The position numbers and the translations under genes are program-made. A stretch of 64,000 nucleotides of DNA from Tolypeutes matacus (lineage: Eukaryota > Chordata > Mammalia > Cingulata > Chlamyphoridae). The stretch lies in the NCBI GenBank assembly GCA_026826555.1, contig JAKSZT010040198.1, positions 742,975-806,974 of the forward strand. Direction: 5' to 3'. Positions 1 through 11,739 of the stretch are shown here, in pieces (the first letter of the stretch is position 1; the number at the start of each line of letters is the position of its first letter). The notes under the pieces are model-generated. The model was not told where the DNA came from and did not search any database. It worked only from the letters and a program-made list of their open reading frames with translations.

Positions 1-3000
1 TCACCATTAATTGTTCAAACATGGGAAGTTTATTTAATTTTCTGGTTCTGAATTGATCTATATGTAAAATTATAAGAATTGACTATCTCCAAAATTCTAG
101 AAAAATCTTTAGATTTTATGACATAAAAATAACAATTTAGTTTGACTAATTATCCCTACTGATGGCTTAGTGTGATGAAGAAATAAAGAAATTTTATTTT
201 AATTAATGTCTCAGCAATGGTTATGGCAATGTGGTATCACTATCAATGAATCAAGTGAATTAAATTCTTCAATAGCAGTCATAGAATAATACAACTCAGA
301 GAGCAAATCTGAAATAAAACTCTGTGAAAAATAATGCTTGTGAGAGCACTGGTTTTAGTGAAACCTATGTGCATTGATTTTTCCCCTTTCTCAATCTCAC
401 CAGATCCATGAAAAGTCTGAATTACTAGTGATTGAAGTGGGGATTTATATACATTCACAGACAAACTATACCTGAATCTTTTGGACATAAGATAGAATTT
501 TATCTACATGATATACTCCCCTTTGTTAAAATAAGAAAAAAAAATGGATAGGACTTTTTTTTTATTTCTTTCTTTATTTTCAAGAAAAACAACGTAGTTA
601 CTAAGATGGTAATTGGTAATCCAAGGTTAAATAATGCATTTTATTTAGCTTTCCTTTATAGTTAATAAAGTATTTTTCCTAAATTAGTCAAACTACTTGT
701 TTGTTTCCATAACACACCTCCAGACCCAGAGATCTAGAAATGGTAAAGGAGGAAGAACATAGGACATTTTATTGATATTGAGAATAAAACTGAGAATACT
801 GCTTTAAAATAATGTATGGAGTAGCTAAAAATACATCGAATCAACATAAATCATTTTATTTCTACTTAACTTCACAGAAGCCATACCTTGTTTGAGTGTC
901 ATGAAAAATAAGCTATTCATGAAGCAGGTCCCTTATGAATTAATCTACTTGGCAGAATTCCATATCAGAGGAAAACTAAATGGAAGACAATGAAACAGAA
1001 AATCCAAAGTTGAGGCCTAGAGCTAAGGAAAGATATAAACTGCCTCCCAGATTTTCTATCAATATTAAAGTCTGGATTTGATCTGAATTCATTTGCACAA
1101 CAATCTTTCCTATGCATCATCTCCATGCTTTTTCCTGGCTACAAATAAGGAACAAATCCCAGTTTGGAGAGTGGCTTGGTCATTGCTGCTATTGCTTGGC
1201 CCAGGGGGGCTGTTGTTGTAGGGTATTTAGAGTAATAGCACAGGAAACATTTCCCATGATAAAGCACTTCCCAATATCAGTGAATTCTCCAGAGCCAGTA
1301 GCATTAAACATAGCTTAAAAATCACAGATAAGAGCAGAAATGCTGAGAGACGCTGCCTTTAACTCCTTCACCACCAGTCTCGAGCTCCTCCCTGCCATTG
1401 GAATCCAACTAAGCCAGTGTTAAACAGGGCTCTTTACATAGTTAGTGAGAATGGATTGAGTGCCAGGCTTTATGCTTGGGGCTGAAAATTCAAGGGTATA
1501 TATTGGGCCATCTCTCATGGAACTTACAGCACGGGGAATAGTAAAACCCTAGAATTTCTGATTTAGAAGAAGCATTAATGGCCATCTTGTCCAGCCACTG
1601 AAATACCCTCTACAGTTTCTTTGTTGAGAGACAATCCAAACAGATTAAACTTCTGTCAATATTGGGATGGGGGATTCAAAACCTCTAAAGACAACCTATT
1701 CTGTTTTTACACAAATCCCAGGGTCAGAAAATTCTTCTTATCATTGTGCTTTAATCTTCACAACTGGCAAGCTGGCTAATCCCAGTCTCCTCCATTGACC
1801 AGCTGTGAACACTAAAATCTTAGTGTGAGTTGAGATTCTATTTCAGACCCCTGAAGTAGCATGTTCTACCTCTCTAAAACACTTGGAACCCCAGTACTCA
1901 GCTGGGAATGTCTAGATTTCATTGTTCTGCACTTAATACCAGTAGTGTAATGACTAACAAACTATAAAACACCTCCTCCCTAAATGAAAATGGCAATATC
2001 TCCCCCACAGGTAATGGTGAGGACTCAAAGATGTAATTCATGTCCTACCTATCCACAGTGGATCATAGATAGGAATAATAAAAGTGGTCATTACTTTTTT
2101 TGTTATTCCACCTATTTGATCTTAGTTCTGCCCTTTAGAACCATAGACAACTTTAGCTCCCTCCTCTACATAGATGACTTGACTGTATGAAACTTTGACT
2201 CTCTGAGCTAATCTATTTCTTTTCCTTTATCCTTATAGAATATGTATCTGATAACAGTCACCAATGGTTAGGAAGCCAATAGGTTCTATTATCCAATGGG
2301 ATTTTGTCTTCTCACTGTCGTGGACTGAAAGATTTATCCATTCAGAACTTCAGCAGCACAGATGAAGCAAATATTTTGGAGACCTAAACATCTTTCCAGT
2401 TGCAAGAAATAACACCCTGAAATGAAGCTACATAGTCTACATTCACTTGGGCCAGAACCAAAACCAGACAGCTTGTTTGCCTCCCTTGCATGAGCTCAAT
2501 AAACTCTTTTCTTCCTAAGCATTCTTTATTGTTATTCAAAAGGCATGGTTGAAGAAAATTTAAAAAAACTAAGAGTAAAGGTATTGAAAAAGAAGAAAAG
2601 TACTTGCCTGTCGTAGAAAAGAGAGCATAGGAGTAGATGTTAAAATTCGAATTCCCAAGGCCTGGTATGAAGCAGTTTTATGGGCTCCTTGAGTGACAGG
2701 TGACAGAAACCCTAGGGTTTCTGTACTATTTGAAACACTTAATGAGAACCAGGTATCCCTGGATGTGTGCCAGCACTCTGAGAGTTAGAGAAATAGGACA
2801 TGCTGCTTCAGGGATTTGAAGTAGAAACATCTCAAATGAACTATCTAATTCTTCCTGATTGTTGATAAAGATCTTGCCCAAAGGTCATGGAGGACTTTTC
2901 ACCCATTAAACATTCCTATTCTAATCATGTCTCATTTGACATCACCACCAAACTGTTATTGACCAGAAAGAAATTATAGTTATAAGTTTCTATTAATAAG

Positions 3001-3579
3001 AAAGAAAGAAAAAGTGACTTTTGTCCCAATCAGCATAATGTATTAAAATCACTGGAAAATATTAAGTCTAGAAAAGAGCTTGAAGATAACCTTATTTCCT
3101 CTAAATTCTGACCATTTCCAAGGTCACACAGAACAAAAGTACAAGACTTCATTCTCACTCAAATATCTGGTCTAACTCACCTTCAAATCAGGTATCTCCT
3201 TTGATTTTATGGTAAATATTTATCAATCTTTGCATAAATACAGAACATGGAGGAGAGATTTTCACATTAAGATATTTAGAGTGGTCTTCTAAGCAATATG
3301 ACATATTTAAAAGTTTAAGTTAAAGGAGTGTATGAGGGAAAACACTACTTTAAAAAGATTAATCAAAAGAATGTGTGCAGGATTTTCTTTAAATTAAATT
3401 ATGAAATCAAGGCAATTCACTGAAAGTTAATACAATGATATAGTTGTGAAATGAACAGAATTTGATTATGGGAGAAAAGAATTAGAAAGGAAAGGAAAGG
3501 ATAAAATTGAAAAACACTGTGAATAAAAAATAGATGTCTTACTGTCACATGTATTCTTATGACAAAGTGAAGAGAAGAA
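1..3579. other. No gene recognised; old intergenic sequence
   Basis: AT-rich DNA with only short reading frames (under 75 codons), none resembling a known protein. A sequence reading like the 3' part of an old LTR, with an AATAAA signal, lies near 2490-2530, but I could not define its borders. I see no RNA gene and no SINE with a clear tail here. Confidence 0.5.
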
Positions 3580-5067
3580 TCAAAGAAGAGCTGATGTACA
3601 AGCTAAGACCCAGTCGTCAATGCTTTTGTCCCTCACGGCAGCGAGAGCTTGTTTACAGGTGGGGCTAGCCCCCTCTAGAATGAGCTCTTGAGCGAGGCCC
3701 AGCTGGCCTTGAATGCCCGCCACTTTTCTTTCACACGCCTCCATAACTCTGGAGGCAAAGGCTGCAAAGTCTTCATCTTTATTTTGTATCATTTTTGTAA
3801 ATTTTTCTGGCCGGAGGGCAGAGCAAGTGCGAAATGCACGGAGAGCCACCTCACGCAGCTGAATCCAAAAACCTGGAGTGGCGGTGGCATAATGAGCAGG
3901 GGCTGCAAAGGGGCCAGTGCCGTAGAAGGCCTCAGGCACAATGTTGACACCAGCGCTAATATTGAGGGCCACCTGTTTCTCTGCTTCCGAATGAAAATGG
4001 GCACGCCAGTCTACAAACTGGCCAGGTGTTAAAATTGTGCGGGCTAGAGAAGCCCAGTCGTAAGGGAGGCACAGCTGTGTGGAAATTTCCTCAATGAGGT
4101 GTTGAGCGTAGGGGCTACCCAGACCGTCCTCTTTTACAGCTTTGCGGATATTCTTGACCTCATCATGTTGCAGAGGGTAGTAGAATTGTGGGCGAAGTGG
4201 GGAAGGATTAATATTAACAGGGAAGCAAGGCAAAGGGGCTAAGGAGGAAGGGGCGGTGGAGTTGGTAGGAGGGGGAGCAGAGGCGGAAGAGAAAGGGTTG
4301 TTGTTAGAGAGTGGTCCTGAGTAAGGGTAGGGGGGAAGGGTGGAGAGGGTAGGGGCGGGGGGAAGAGGGGAGGACCAACACATTGACTGACATGATGGGA
4401 CTTGCGCGCCACCTTGTGGCTGCAGCGGAGACAAGGAAGAAGAAGAGGAAGGCGGCTCAGGGTTTTGGACCGGAAGGGAGGGCTATAGAGACGCAGTTGA
4501 AGAAGGAGGGAGCCCCCGGTCCTGAGTTTTTTCGAAAGACTGAGAACTTCCTCCTTCTCCAACCACCCCCTGGTCTGGTTTTTGTTCACTAGGAGCAAGT
4601 TCGCCATGTTGTTCCTTCGATCGCAGGTTACAGCTTTTTGGTTGGGACTTGGGGGGGTCGTGCTCCAAAGCATTGTTAATGCGAGAGCAGAAAGACTCCG
4701 TATCAGAATCCTCTCCAGAGTCAGATGGGGAAGGGTTATCCGCCAGGTGATCAATTAAGTTGACCTGGCAATCGGCAGGTGAAACGGGGGCGCCTTGAAG
4801 GCACGAACGAATGGCAACTAGGGTAGGGAGTAGACCAGGGGGAAAATGTTTATTTTCATGTTCCATGGCAGCCATAACGCGATTTATTAGCTTATTGTAT
4901 GTTGCGGGGTCCCATAGATGGCAGGTCGCTAACCAAGGGTTAAAAGGAAGCAGAAGGTCCCAATATGTCTGAAGCTGTTTTACGGAGACCTTCAGTCAGT
5001 TAGTATCTAAGAGACCGGCCATCGCTCTGACTTGGGGTGCCTGATGAGAGGAGACTCGCGCTCCCAT
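3580..5067 (-). pseudogene. gag: gag remnant (matrix to capsid) with two in-frame stops
   Basis: Gag forms the retroviral core shell. The start at 5067 begins Met-Gly, as expected for a myristoylated matrix. One continuous frame runs from 5067 to 3580, with no frameshift but two stop codons: TGA at 4998-4996 and TAG at 4485-4483. The first part has the Trp- and Leu-rich matrix pattern. A serine/proline-rich linker follows (about 4480-4200), without a clear PPxY or P(T/S)AP late motif. Capsid runs from about 4194, and its major homology region (EDFAAFASRVMEACERK) lies at about 3816-3748. The frame ends soon after in flanking sequence, so the capsid C-terminal end and the zinc knuckles are absent. 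The alternative-frame reading at 4754-4239 is a shadow of the proline-rich linker. Gag identity is firm; the exact subfamily is not. Confidence 0.85.
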
Positions 5068-5134
5068 ATCGACGCTTTGTCAGAGCGAGGGGGACTCTGA
5101 GGCACGTTAGTTAGCGTGGGGTGGGGCCGCTAAT

Positions 5135-5518
5135 TTAAGCACGACGGGTTAGGGAGAAAAGGAAAGTATATACTGAGACTACACAGAGGAAGAATAGCGC
5201 AAGAAAGATTCGCTCCCAGAAATTCCAGTTTGGAGGGGCAGCGGAGGCCAGGCAGAAAGCGAAAGTAACAGAGGTTAAAGAAAGCAGAACAAGAAGGAGA
5301 GGAGGCATTGAATTAATAGATACCAGACAGAAGAGAGGGGGCGCCAAGTTATAGAGCAAGGAGCTGGAGATACAGAGTGCCGCTATTTGAGGCCCATAAG
5401 AAGACGAGGCCCTACCGTCGGGGCACGGCGAGAGGTGGGGAGCCCCACGTTGGAGGCCAATTGTGGTTGTTCCGAACCACTTGTTGGCGGAAGGGGAACG
5501 CTGAGCGGCAACCAGCAT
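5135..5518 (-). other. Open frame through LTR end and leader, with hydrophobic segments
   Basis: A 127-codon frame runs from within the LTR through the primer binding site and leader, and ends 67 bases before the gag start. Its last 60 residues contain a leucine-rich stretch ending in small residues (signal-peptide-like), then a tryptophan pair and a second strongly hydrophobic stretch followed by arginines. No betaretroviral gene is expected at this place. It may be chance coding in a pyrimidine-rich leader, and I know no homologue. Confidence 0.2.
5442..5459 (-). other. Retroviral primer binding site, tRNA-Lys(1,2) type
   Basis: The minus strand reads TGGCCTCCAACGTGGGGC two bases after the LTR terminus. 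This matches the tRNA-Lys(1,2) site used by mouse mammary tumour virus and related betaretroviruses, except at two adjacent positions (CT where GC is usual). Position and match fix the LTR edge and orientation. Confidence 0.75.
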
Positions 5519-5872
5519 TCAGGGGCCCAGACGGCGTGGAGGGCGCACGGAGGAAAGACCACCGCGGAGACGAGGTAAGTACGCAGGTCTAATTTATTGA
5601 GGAAGTGCACAGCCTTTTATAAGTAGGGTGAGGTGTGGTGTAGGGGGTAGGGCATGAAAAAAGAGGAAGTACGTGTAAGGCATATATGGCAGGCTGGTAT
5701 TGGGCACAGTTGTTTGCTAGGGAGGTTTTGCTATTTGTGGAAGGCGGAAAGGTTTCGCACGCGCGGGAGCAGGGTGAGCTATTTCCTTAAAGAAGGCTAA
5801 GTATTAGAAAGCCACGTAACGTTAGGCGACCTTTCTGGCTTGCCTTCGGGCGCCATTTTAGGCGTCCTGACA
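5462..5872 (-). repeat. 5' LTR of the endogenous retrovirus
   Basis: About 410 bases, starting TGTCAGG at 5872 and ending CA at 5462 on the minus strand, immediately before the primer binding site. A TATA box (TATAAAA) lies at 5621-5615 and a polyadenylation signal (AATAAA) at 5598-5593, giving the usual U3-R-U5 order in a compact LTR. The TATA box and poly(A) signal are intact, so transcription towards lower coordinates is conceivable, although nothing here shows that it occurs. Confidence 0.75.
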
Positions 5873-8000
5873 ACAACGGTCATTAGTGATATCACCATTT
5901 CATTTCTGATTCCAATTATTTGCATATTTTCTCTTTTCTGCTTTGTCAGTGCAGCTAAAGAGCTATCAATTTTATTGATTTTTTTTCAAAGAACCAATTT
6001 TTTTCTTTTGTTAACTTTCTCAATTGTTTTTCTATCCTTTATACTCTATTTCATTTATTTCAGCCCTAATCTTAATTATTTCATTCCTTCTAATGGTGGG
6101 CTTATTTTGTTCTTCTTCTAATTTTCAAATGTGAAGTTAAGTCATTAATTTGAGATCTTTCTCTTTTTTTTTTAATATTGATGCTCATCGCTATAAATTT
6201 ACAAATGTGCACTGACTTCACATCATCCAATAGTTTTGGTATGTTGAGTCTTTATTTTCATTTGTCTCAACATCTTGTCTAATTTCTCTTGTAAGTTCTT
6301 CTTGACCAATTTGTTGTTTAGCCGTGTGCTGTTAAATTTCCACATATTTACAAATTTTCTAGTTTACCTTCTGTTATTGATTTCTAACTTGACTCTTTCA
6401 TGATCAAAAAATTTAATTTGTATGATTTAAACTCTTTCTAATTTCTAGAGTCTTCTCTTATGCTGCAGCATAGGCTCTATCCTGGAGAATGATGCATGTT
6501 TATTTGAAAAATTGTTGTTGGATGAAGTTTTCTACATATGTTTATTATACCTAGTGATTTATAGTGTTGTTCTAGTCTTTATTTCTTCTGTCTAGACATT
6601 CTACCCAATATTGAAAGTGATGCATTGAAATCTTTAACTATTATTGTAGAACTGTCTATTTCTCCCTTCAATTCTGTCAGTTTTCTTAAAATATTTAGGG
6701 GCCCTGTTTTGAGGTGCATATATGTTTATAATTGCTAAATATTCTTCTTTAATTGACACTTTTACTGATAAATAATGTCATTCTTTGTCTCTTGTAACAA
6801 TTTTTGACTAAAAGTTTATTCTGTCTGATTAGTATAGCTAACTCAGAGCTCTTTGTTTACTATTTGGATGAAATATTTTTCCATCCTTTCATTTTCAACC
6901 TGTTTGTATCTTTGAATCTAAGATGGGTGTCTCGGGGAAACAACATATAATTGGGTCAGGTGTTTTTATCCATTCTTCCAATCTCTGCCTTTTGATTGGA
7001 GAATTTAATACATCAATTAAACCACTGATCTTTTCCTCCAATTACTGTCTTCCTTTTTGTTTAGATCTTTTATTATAAGCCATTTTGAATCATTTCTCAC
7101 TTTCTTTTCCTCCATTACTGTCTTCCTTTTTGTTTAGATTATCTTTTATTATAAGCCATTTTGAATCACTTCTTACTTTCTTTTATATATTTTTTTCAGG
7201 TATTTTCTTTATGGTTACCATGGAGAGTGCATTTAATATTTTAAATCTATTACACTTCAGTTGTTAATATCAGCTTAACTTCAATAACCTACACACATAT
7301 TCTGTTCCTATAGCCCTCCATCCTCTCCTTTTATGTTGTTCTTGTCACAAATTACATATTATGCACTGTGTACCCAGTAACAAAAGTTTATGCTTGTTTA
7401 GTGAAAAATTCAATACTCCTGACATTTTCATTTACCCATATAGTCACCTGCACTGGGGATTGTATTTCTTCATACAACATCATTTTACTGTCTAATATAT
7501 TTTCCTTTCAACCTGAAGAACTCCTTTAGTATTTCCTCTAAGGCAGGTTTAGTATTAATGGATTCCCTTGATTTTCTGGAAATATTTCAATTTCTCCTTC
7601 AGTTTTGAAGGATAGCTTTGGCAGAAATGTTATTTTTAATTAACTTTTTTTCCCCTTCAACACTTTAAAGCTCCCCACTGCCTTCTGGCCTCCATTATTT
7701 CTATTGAGAAATTGGATGTTCATTTGGTTAAGGATCCCTTATATATGATGTCATTTCTCTCTTGCTGTGTTTCATGTTTGTCTTTATTCTTGGTATTCAA
7801 CAGTTTGATTATAATGTATCTTTTTAGATCTCTTTGGGTTCATCCTATTTGGCATTTATTTAGTAACTTAGATTTGAATATATGTAGCCCTTCAGATTTG
7901 TGAGATTTTGGATAATTATTTCCTCAAATATTTTTTGCGTCTTTATCTCTTCCCCTTCTTAGAATCCTATGATACATATATTGGTATGCTTGATGGTGTC

Positions 8001-8558
8001 TGTGACAGTTTGAAGCATTTTGCAGATCCCAGAAAAGATCATGTTCTCAGAGCTAATCTAGTCTTGTAGATATGGAACCTTCTGAGTGGATTGGGAGCCT
8101 TTGACTGAATTGCTTCAGTGAGGCATGACCCAGGGTGGGTCCTGGGTCCTCTTTTTGGAGTCCCTTATAAACAGAGGAGTGAAAGCACAGAGGCACACAG
8201 AAAAAAACAGCAGAGACAGAGAAAGAGGCCCCTGAGAGGTTGAGAGAGAAGGCCCATGGAGAGTAAGAAGATGAAGCAATGAGGCCTGGAGGAGAAGGGA
8301 GAGACAAGCTATATGCCTGATTTCCCAGAGCTGAGCTTGCAGAGCAAGATGCTAAAGCAATGAGACCCAGACAAAAGAGCCACCTTTGTGTCTTGCCATG
8401 TGGCAGGAGTCCAGGATTATTAGCAGCAGACCTTCAAGAAACAGAATCTCTCATAGTGCCTTGATTTGGACATTTCCACAGCCTGAGAACTGTAAGCTTT
8501 TAACCTAATAAATTCCTATTAAGAAAGCCAACCCATTTCTGGTATATTGCTCCCAACA
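8001..8558 (+). mobile_element. MaLR-like solo LTR nested in L1
   Basis: The segment starts TGTGACAGTTTG, ends in a GC-poor tail with AATAAA (about 8508-8513) followed by the 'CCATTTCTGGTATATTGC' type of end, and closes in CA. This organisation matches ERVL-MaLR LTRs (MLT1/MST style), in a lineage version. L1 sequence is continuous on both sides. The flanking bases are only weakly duplicated, so the exact target site is uncertain. It must be younger than the host L1. Confidence 0.65.
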
Positions 8559-9049
8559 GGAGCACAGGTTCTTCTGGCTCTTTTCATTTCTTTCTTTCTG
8601 CTTCTCACATTGGACAATTTCAATGTCTTTTCTTCATATTTACTGATCCTTTCTTCTGCCTCCTCCACTATGCCATTGAACACCTCTATTGCCCTTTTTT
8701 TTCCAGTTCAGTTATTACAGTATTCACCAGAATTTCCATTTGATTCTTCTTTATCATGTCTATATCATTTTCCAAATTCTTATTTTGTTCATAATGGATT
8801 TCATTTAGTTCTTTGTCCATGTTTTCCTTTAGTTAGTTGACCTTATTTAAGAGAGTTAATCTAACATCTTTGATTATTTCAGAGACTAAGTTTCTCCCAG
8901 AATAATTTCCATTGAGTTTCTTTTTTCCTATGACTGGACCATACTTTGCTGTCAACTTGTATGTTTTGTAATTATTTTGTTGAGTACTGAACATTATATG
9001 TATCATGTTGTGGTATTCAGGAAATCTAGTTCTCTAACTCCTCAGTTCA

Positions 9050-9195
9050 CCAAAACAAAAACAAGAAAAAAGAAAAGAAAAAATAAATAAAAGGGGAAAA
9101 AAGGAAAAAGAATGAAAAATAAGAAAAAAATTACTGAGACAAAAAAAAAAAGAAAAAATGAAATATTTCTAAAAAATAAAATAAAATAAAAAGAA
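9050..9195 (+). repeat. A-rich low-complexity tract
   Basis: About 145 bases almost wholly of A with scattered G and T, including AAATAAAATAAAATAAAA. It sits near the 5' end of the antisense L1 and is probably an expanded A-rich stretch. Confidence 0.7.
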
Positions 9196-9959
9196 TGTGC
9201 ATCACCTCTCCAAGTCTCTCAGTAGATACTGGTGGAAAGTCAGAAGCTAATGCTGTCAAGGCCATAATATTTTATTTTATCATTGAATAATAACCCTCTG
9301 AATCTTAAAACCAATTAAATATGATTTTGAAATAATAATAACACTTATTATTAGTAGTTTCCAAGTATTTATTTTTTATCTATTTATTTTCAATTTGTGT
9401 GCTTTTGTTTCAAGAATATCATGTAGACAGCAAAGCTCTAGTATGTTTTTACATGATCTTACATTATTGTCCTTTAATTGATGCAATTAGTCCATTTCCA
9501 TTTATTGCAATTACTGACAAATTTGGATTCATGCCTACCATCATATTTTGAGTTTTTTATTTATCCTGCTTTTCCCTGCTTTATGTTTTTCTCTTTCCCA
9601 AATTATATTGAATTGAGTTATTAAGTATTATTTTGTTCCCTCTAATTGTTTTAAAGTTATATATGATTTTCCTAATTTTAGAAAAAAATTTATTTGCCTA
9701 CTTGAATTAACAAAGTTCACAGTTAATCAAGATATCTAATGCTAATATTTTCACTGTCCTGATTTTGTGATAATCAGGGCAGGCTAAACATTCGCTATAT
9801 TAGAAACCATGCATGTGTCTCTAGACCTAGGTTTTCTCCCTAGGTCTGGTTTTTAGAATGCTGATGATAAACTAAGCCTGATTTATTTATTATTTGACTA
9901 TCCTGTATAGGAAAGGACTATAACTCAGGGTATCTTTGGTCAACCTTAAGAAATATATA

Positions 9960-10430
9960 GCAGTAGGATAGCTGTGGCTCGGGTGTTTGGGCATCTATCT
10001 CCCATATGGAGGGACTTGGGTTTGACCCCTGGGACCTCCCAGCAGAAAGAAAAAAAAGAAAAATATAGAAGACGTGTGGGCCACCTAGCCCCGTGTACAA
10101 GCGTGCCATCAGGCCCCATGCATGGGTGTGCTTCCAGGCCCTGTGAGCCATGCAATAAGATGATGACATAACAGGAGAGTGACACAAGGGAGAGCCAAGA
10201 TGAGACACACACAAAAAAAAAACAGGAACTAAGCTGGTGCAGGCAGTAGGACTCCTCTCTCCCACATCAGAGGTTCCAAGGATCAAATCCCAGTGAAGAC
10301 AGGAGGAAAAAGATGAGAAGAAAGGGCAGGAAATGGACACACAGAGTTGCCCAGTGAATGGACACAAAAACAGCAAAAATGGGGGGGAGTGGGAATGGAT
10401 AAAAGTAAATAAATAAATCCTTTAAAAAAT
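9960..10430 (+). mobile_element. tRNA-derived dimeric SINE, xenarthran type
   Basis: This holds two tRNA-like units in tandem: the first from 9960, with a B-box-like GGGTTTGACCC near 10018-10029, and the second from about 10225. A G-rich stretch and an AAATAAATAAATAAAT tail follow. Near-copies of a short sequence (AAATATATAG and AAATGTATAG) flank it and are a likely target-site duplication. Confidence 0.75.
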
Positions 10431-10439
10431 GTATAGGGG

Positions 10440-10690
10440 AGGAAGATATCAACTATAGTGAGTAGTAATACTTTGACGATGCTCTTCCATGATTTGTTAA
10501 CAAATGTTTCACAACAATGCAGGATGTTTGTGGGGGGATGACATGTGGGAGCCCTGTATGATGTTATGCATGTTTCTTTTGTAAGTTCACAATGTTTACT
10601 GAACACTTTTAGTTTATGTATGTTCATGTATGTGTGATATACTTCAATAAATTGTTTTAAAATATATATCTATATGTTTGATGAAATATA
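10440..10690 (+). mobile_element. Unclassified retroposon 3' end
   Basis: Together with 9750-9960 this is inserted sequence missing from the paralogous copy C at about 44320-44350. It ends in TTCAATAAATTG followed by A/T-rich bases, like a retroposon tail. The dimeric SINE sits inside it. The family is not identified. Confidence 0.35.
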
Positions 10691-11739
10691 AATACCTCAG
10701 AAAATTTTAATGCCAATCCTTCCATTGTATAACTTCTTGTTATCTTTGTTATCCAATAATTTTGTTCCATTTAGAGTTTATATATTCTAATTTGGACAAT
10801 AATATCATTATGCCTATTTATACATTCATTGCTTGATTAACTTATTCATATATATGATTTTTAATTAGTCATCACATTCCACTCCTTCATTTAGGATTTA
10901 ATTTCCTTTCTCTTGAAAATTCATTATTTAGGAATTTTTTCCTGAGAAAATATTAGTACTTTTTAAAACTCCATGCATTTTTTCTTTTTACTCTTGTTAA
11001 TTAATAATAAGAGTAAATAATCTCAGTTCAGGAAAGGTATACATCAGAGAGGAAGGCAAAATAAATTTTCATGAAATAATTTGATGTGTGTTATCAGGAC
11101 TGAGATCAACAAAATATTGCCAGATCCCCCAGTACACTCTTTTGATTTACCTGTCACAATCTGCCCATAAAACTCACCCAAGTATCAGTCAGCATGGTTT
11201 GTTCTATATGATTTTGTAAAACGTTTCTCCTACATGACATCTTTTTGAGTCTAGTGTCTTTAGCTTTTTAGAGTCTAATGTTCATCCTAATATGCGTGGA
11301 CATTTGAGATGTTTCCAGTTTGCTGCTATGAACACTCTTGGTGCTGTCTTTAAATAAGTATATATACTGTTTTTAAAATATGTCTCTATGTGTCTATTAT
11401 ACTTACTTAATGGGAGGGATGTATGTATTCAACTTTACCAGACAGTGACAGTTTCCCAACCTGGTTGTGACACTTGACTTTCCCACAAGCAGAATAGAAG
11501 TTTCCCAGTTGTTCTGTATGCTCCTAGCATTTGCTATAACTGGCCTGTTTTCATTTCAGCTTTTTCATTTATTCATTTCATTTTAGGAAGAGTGTTGTTA
11601 GATCACATTATAGCATTAATTTCTACTTCCCTGATAACTAATGAATTTAAGTAAATTTTCATATATTTATAGGCCATTTAAATAGTCTTTTCTGAAATAC
11701 CTATTCAAGTGTTTGCCCATTTTTCTATTGGAATACTGT

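Larger units (their letters stand above)
3580..5872 (-). mobile_element. Truncated class II (betaretrovirus-like) endogenous retrovirus
   Basis: Read on the minus strand this is a 5' LTR (5872-5462), a lysine-type primer binding site (5459-5442), a leader, and gag from 5067 to 3580. Everything after the capsid region (nucleocapsid, protease, polymerase, envelope, 3' LTR) is missing, and the break lies close to 3580-3600. The region is far more GC-rich than its flanks and holds a long, nearly unbroken reading frame, so it is probably younger than the surrounding repeats. The LTR edge abuts an antisense L1 fragment at about 5880. Because the other end is deleted, no target-site duplication can be tested. 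Class II assignment rests on gag similarity and on the primer binding site. Confidence 0.85.
5880..9230 (-). mobile_element. Old L1 (L1M class), antisense, internal and 5' part
   Basis: The plus strand reads as the reverse of L1. It begins at the ORF2 stretch just before reverse transcriptase (5880-6000), passes the endonuclease half of ORF2 (about 6200-7050), and then covers the ORF1 and 5' region (about 7500-9000). Many small gaps, including a local duplication near 7040-7160, show an old copy. A MaLR-like LTR interrupts it at 8001-8558, and the L1 text resumes directly after that. The 3' half of the L1 is absent, possibly lost together with the 3' half of the adjacent retrovirus. Confidence 0.8.

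Noticed and set aside
4239..4754. 171-codon proline- and leucine-rich open frame on the minus strand
   Set aside because: It is the neighbouring frame of the gag proline-rich linker; the gag frame through the same bases has the matrix and capsid homology on either side.
9050..9195. Processed-transcript A tail
   Set aside because: It is long and interrupted by G and T without an adjacent transcript-like body; low-complexity expansion explains it better.
10283..10627. 114-codon minus-strand frame
   Set aside because: It spans the SINE tail and an unclassified retroposon end; no conservation in paralogous copies, which lack the insert.
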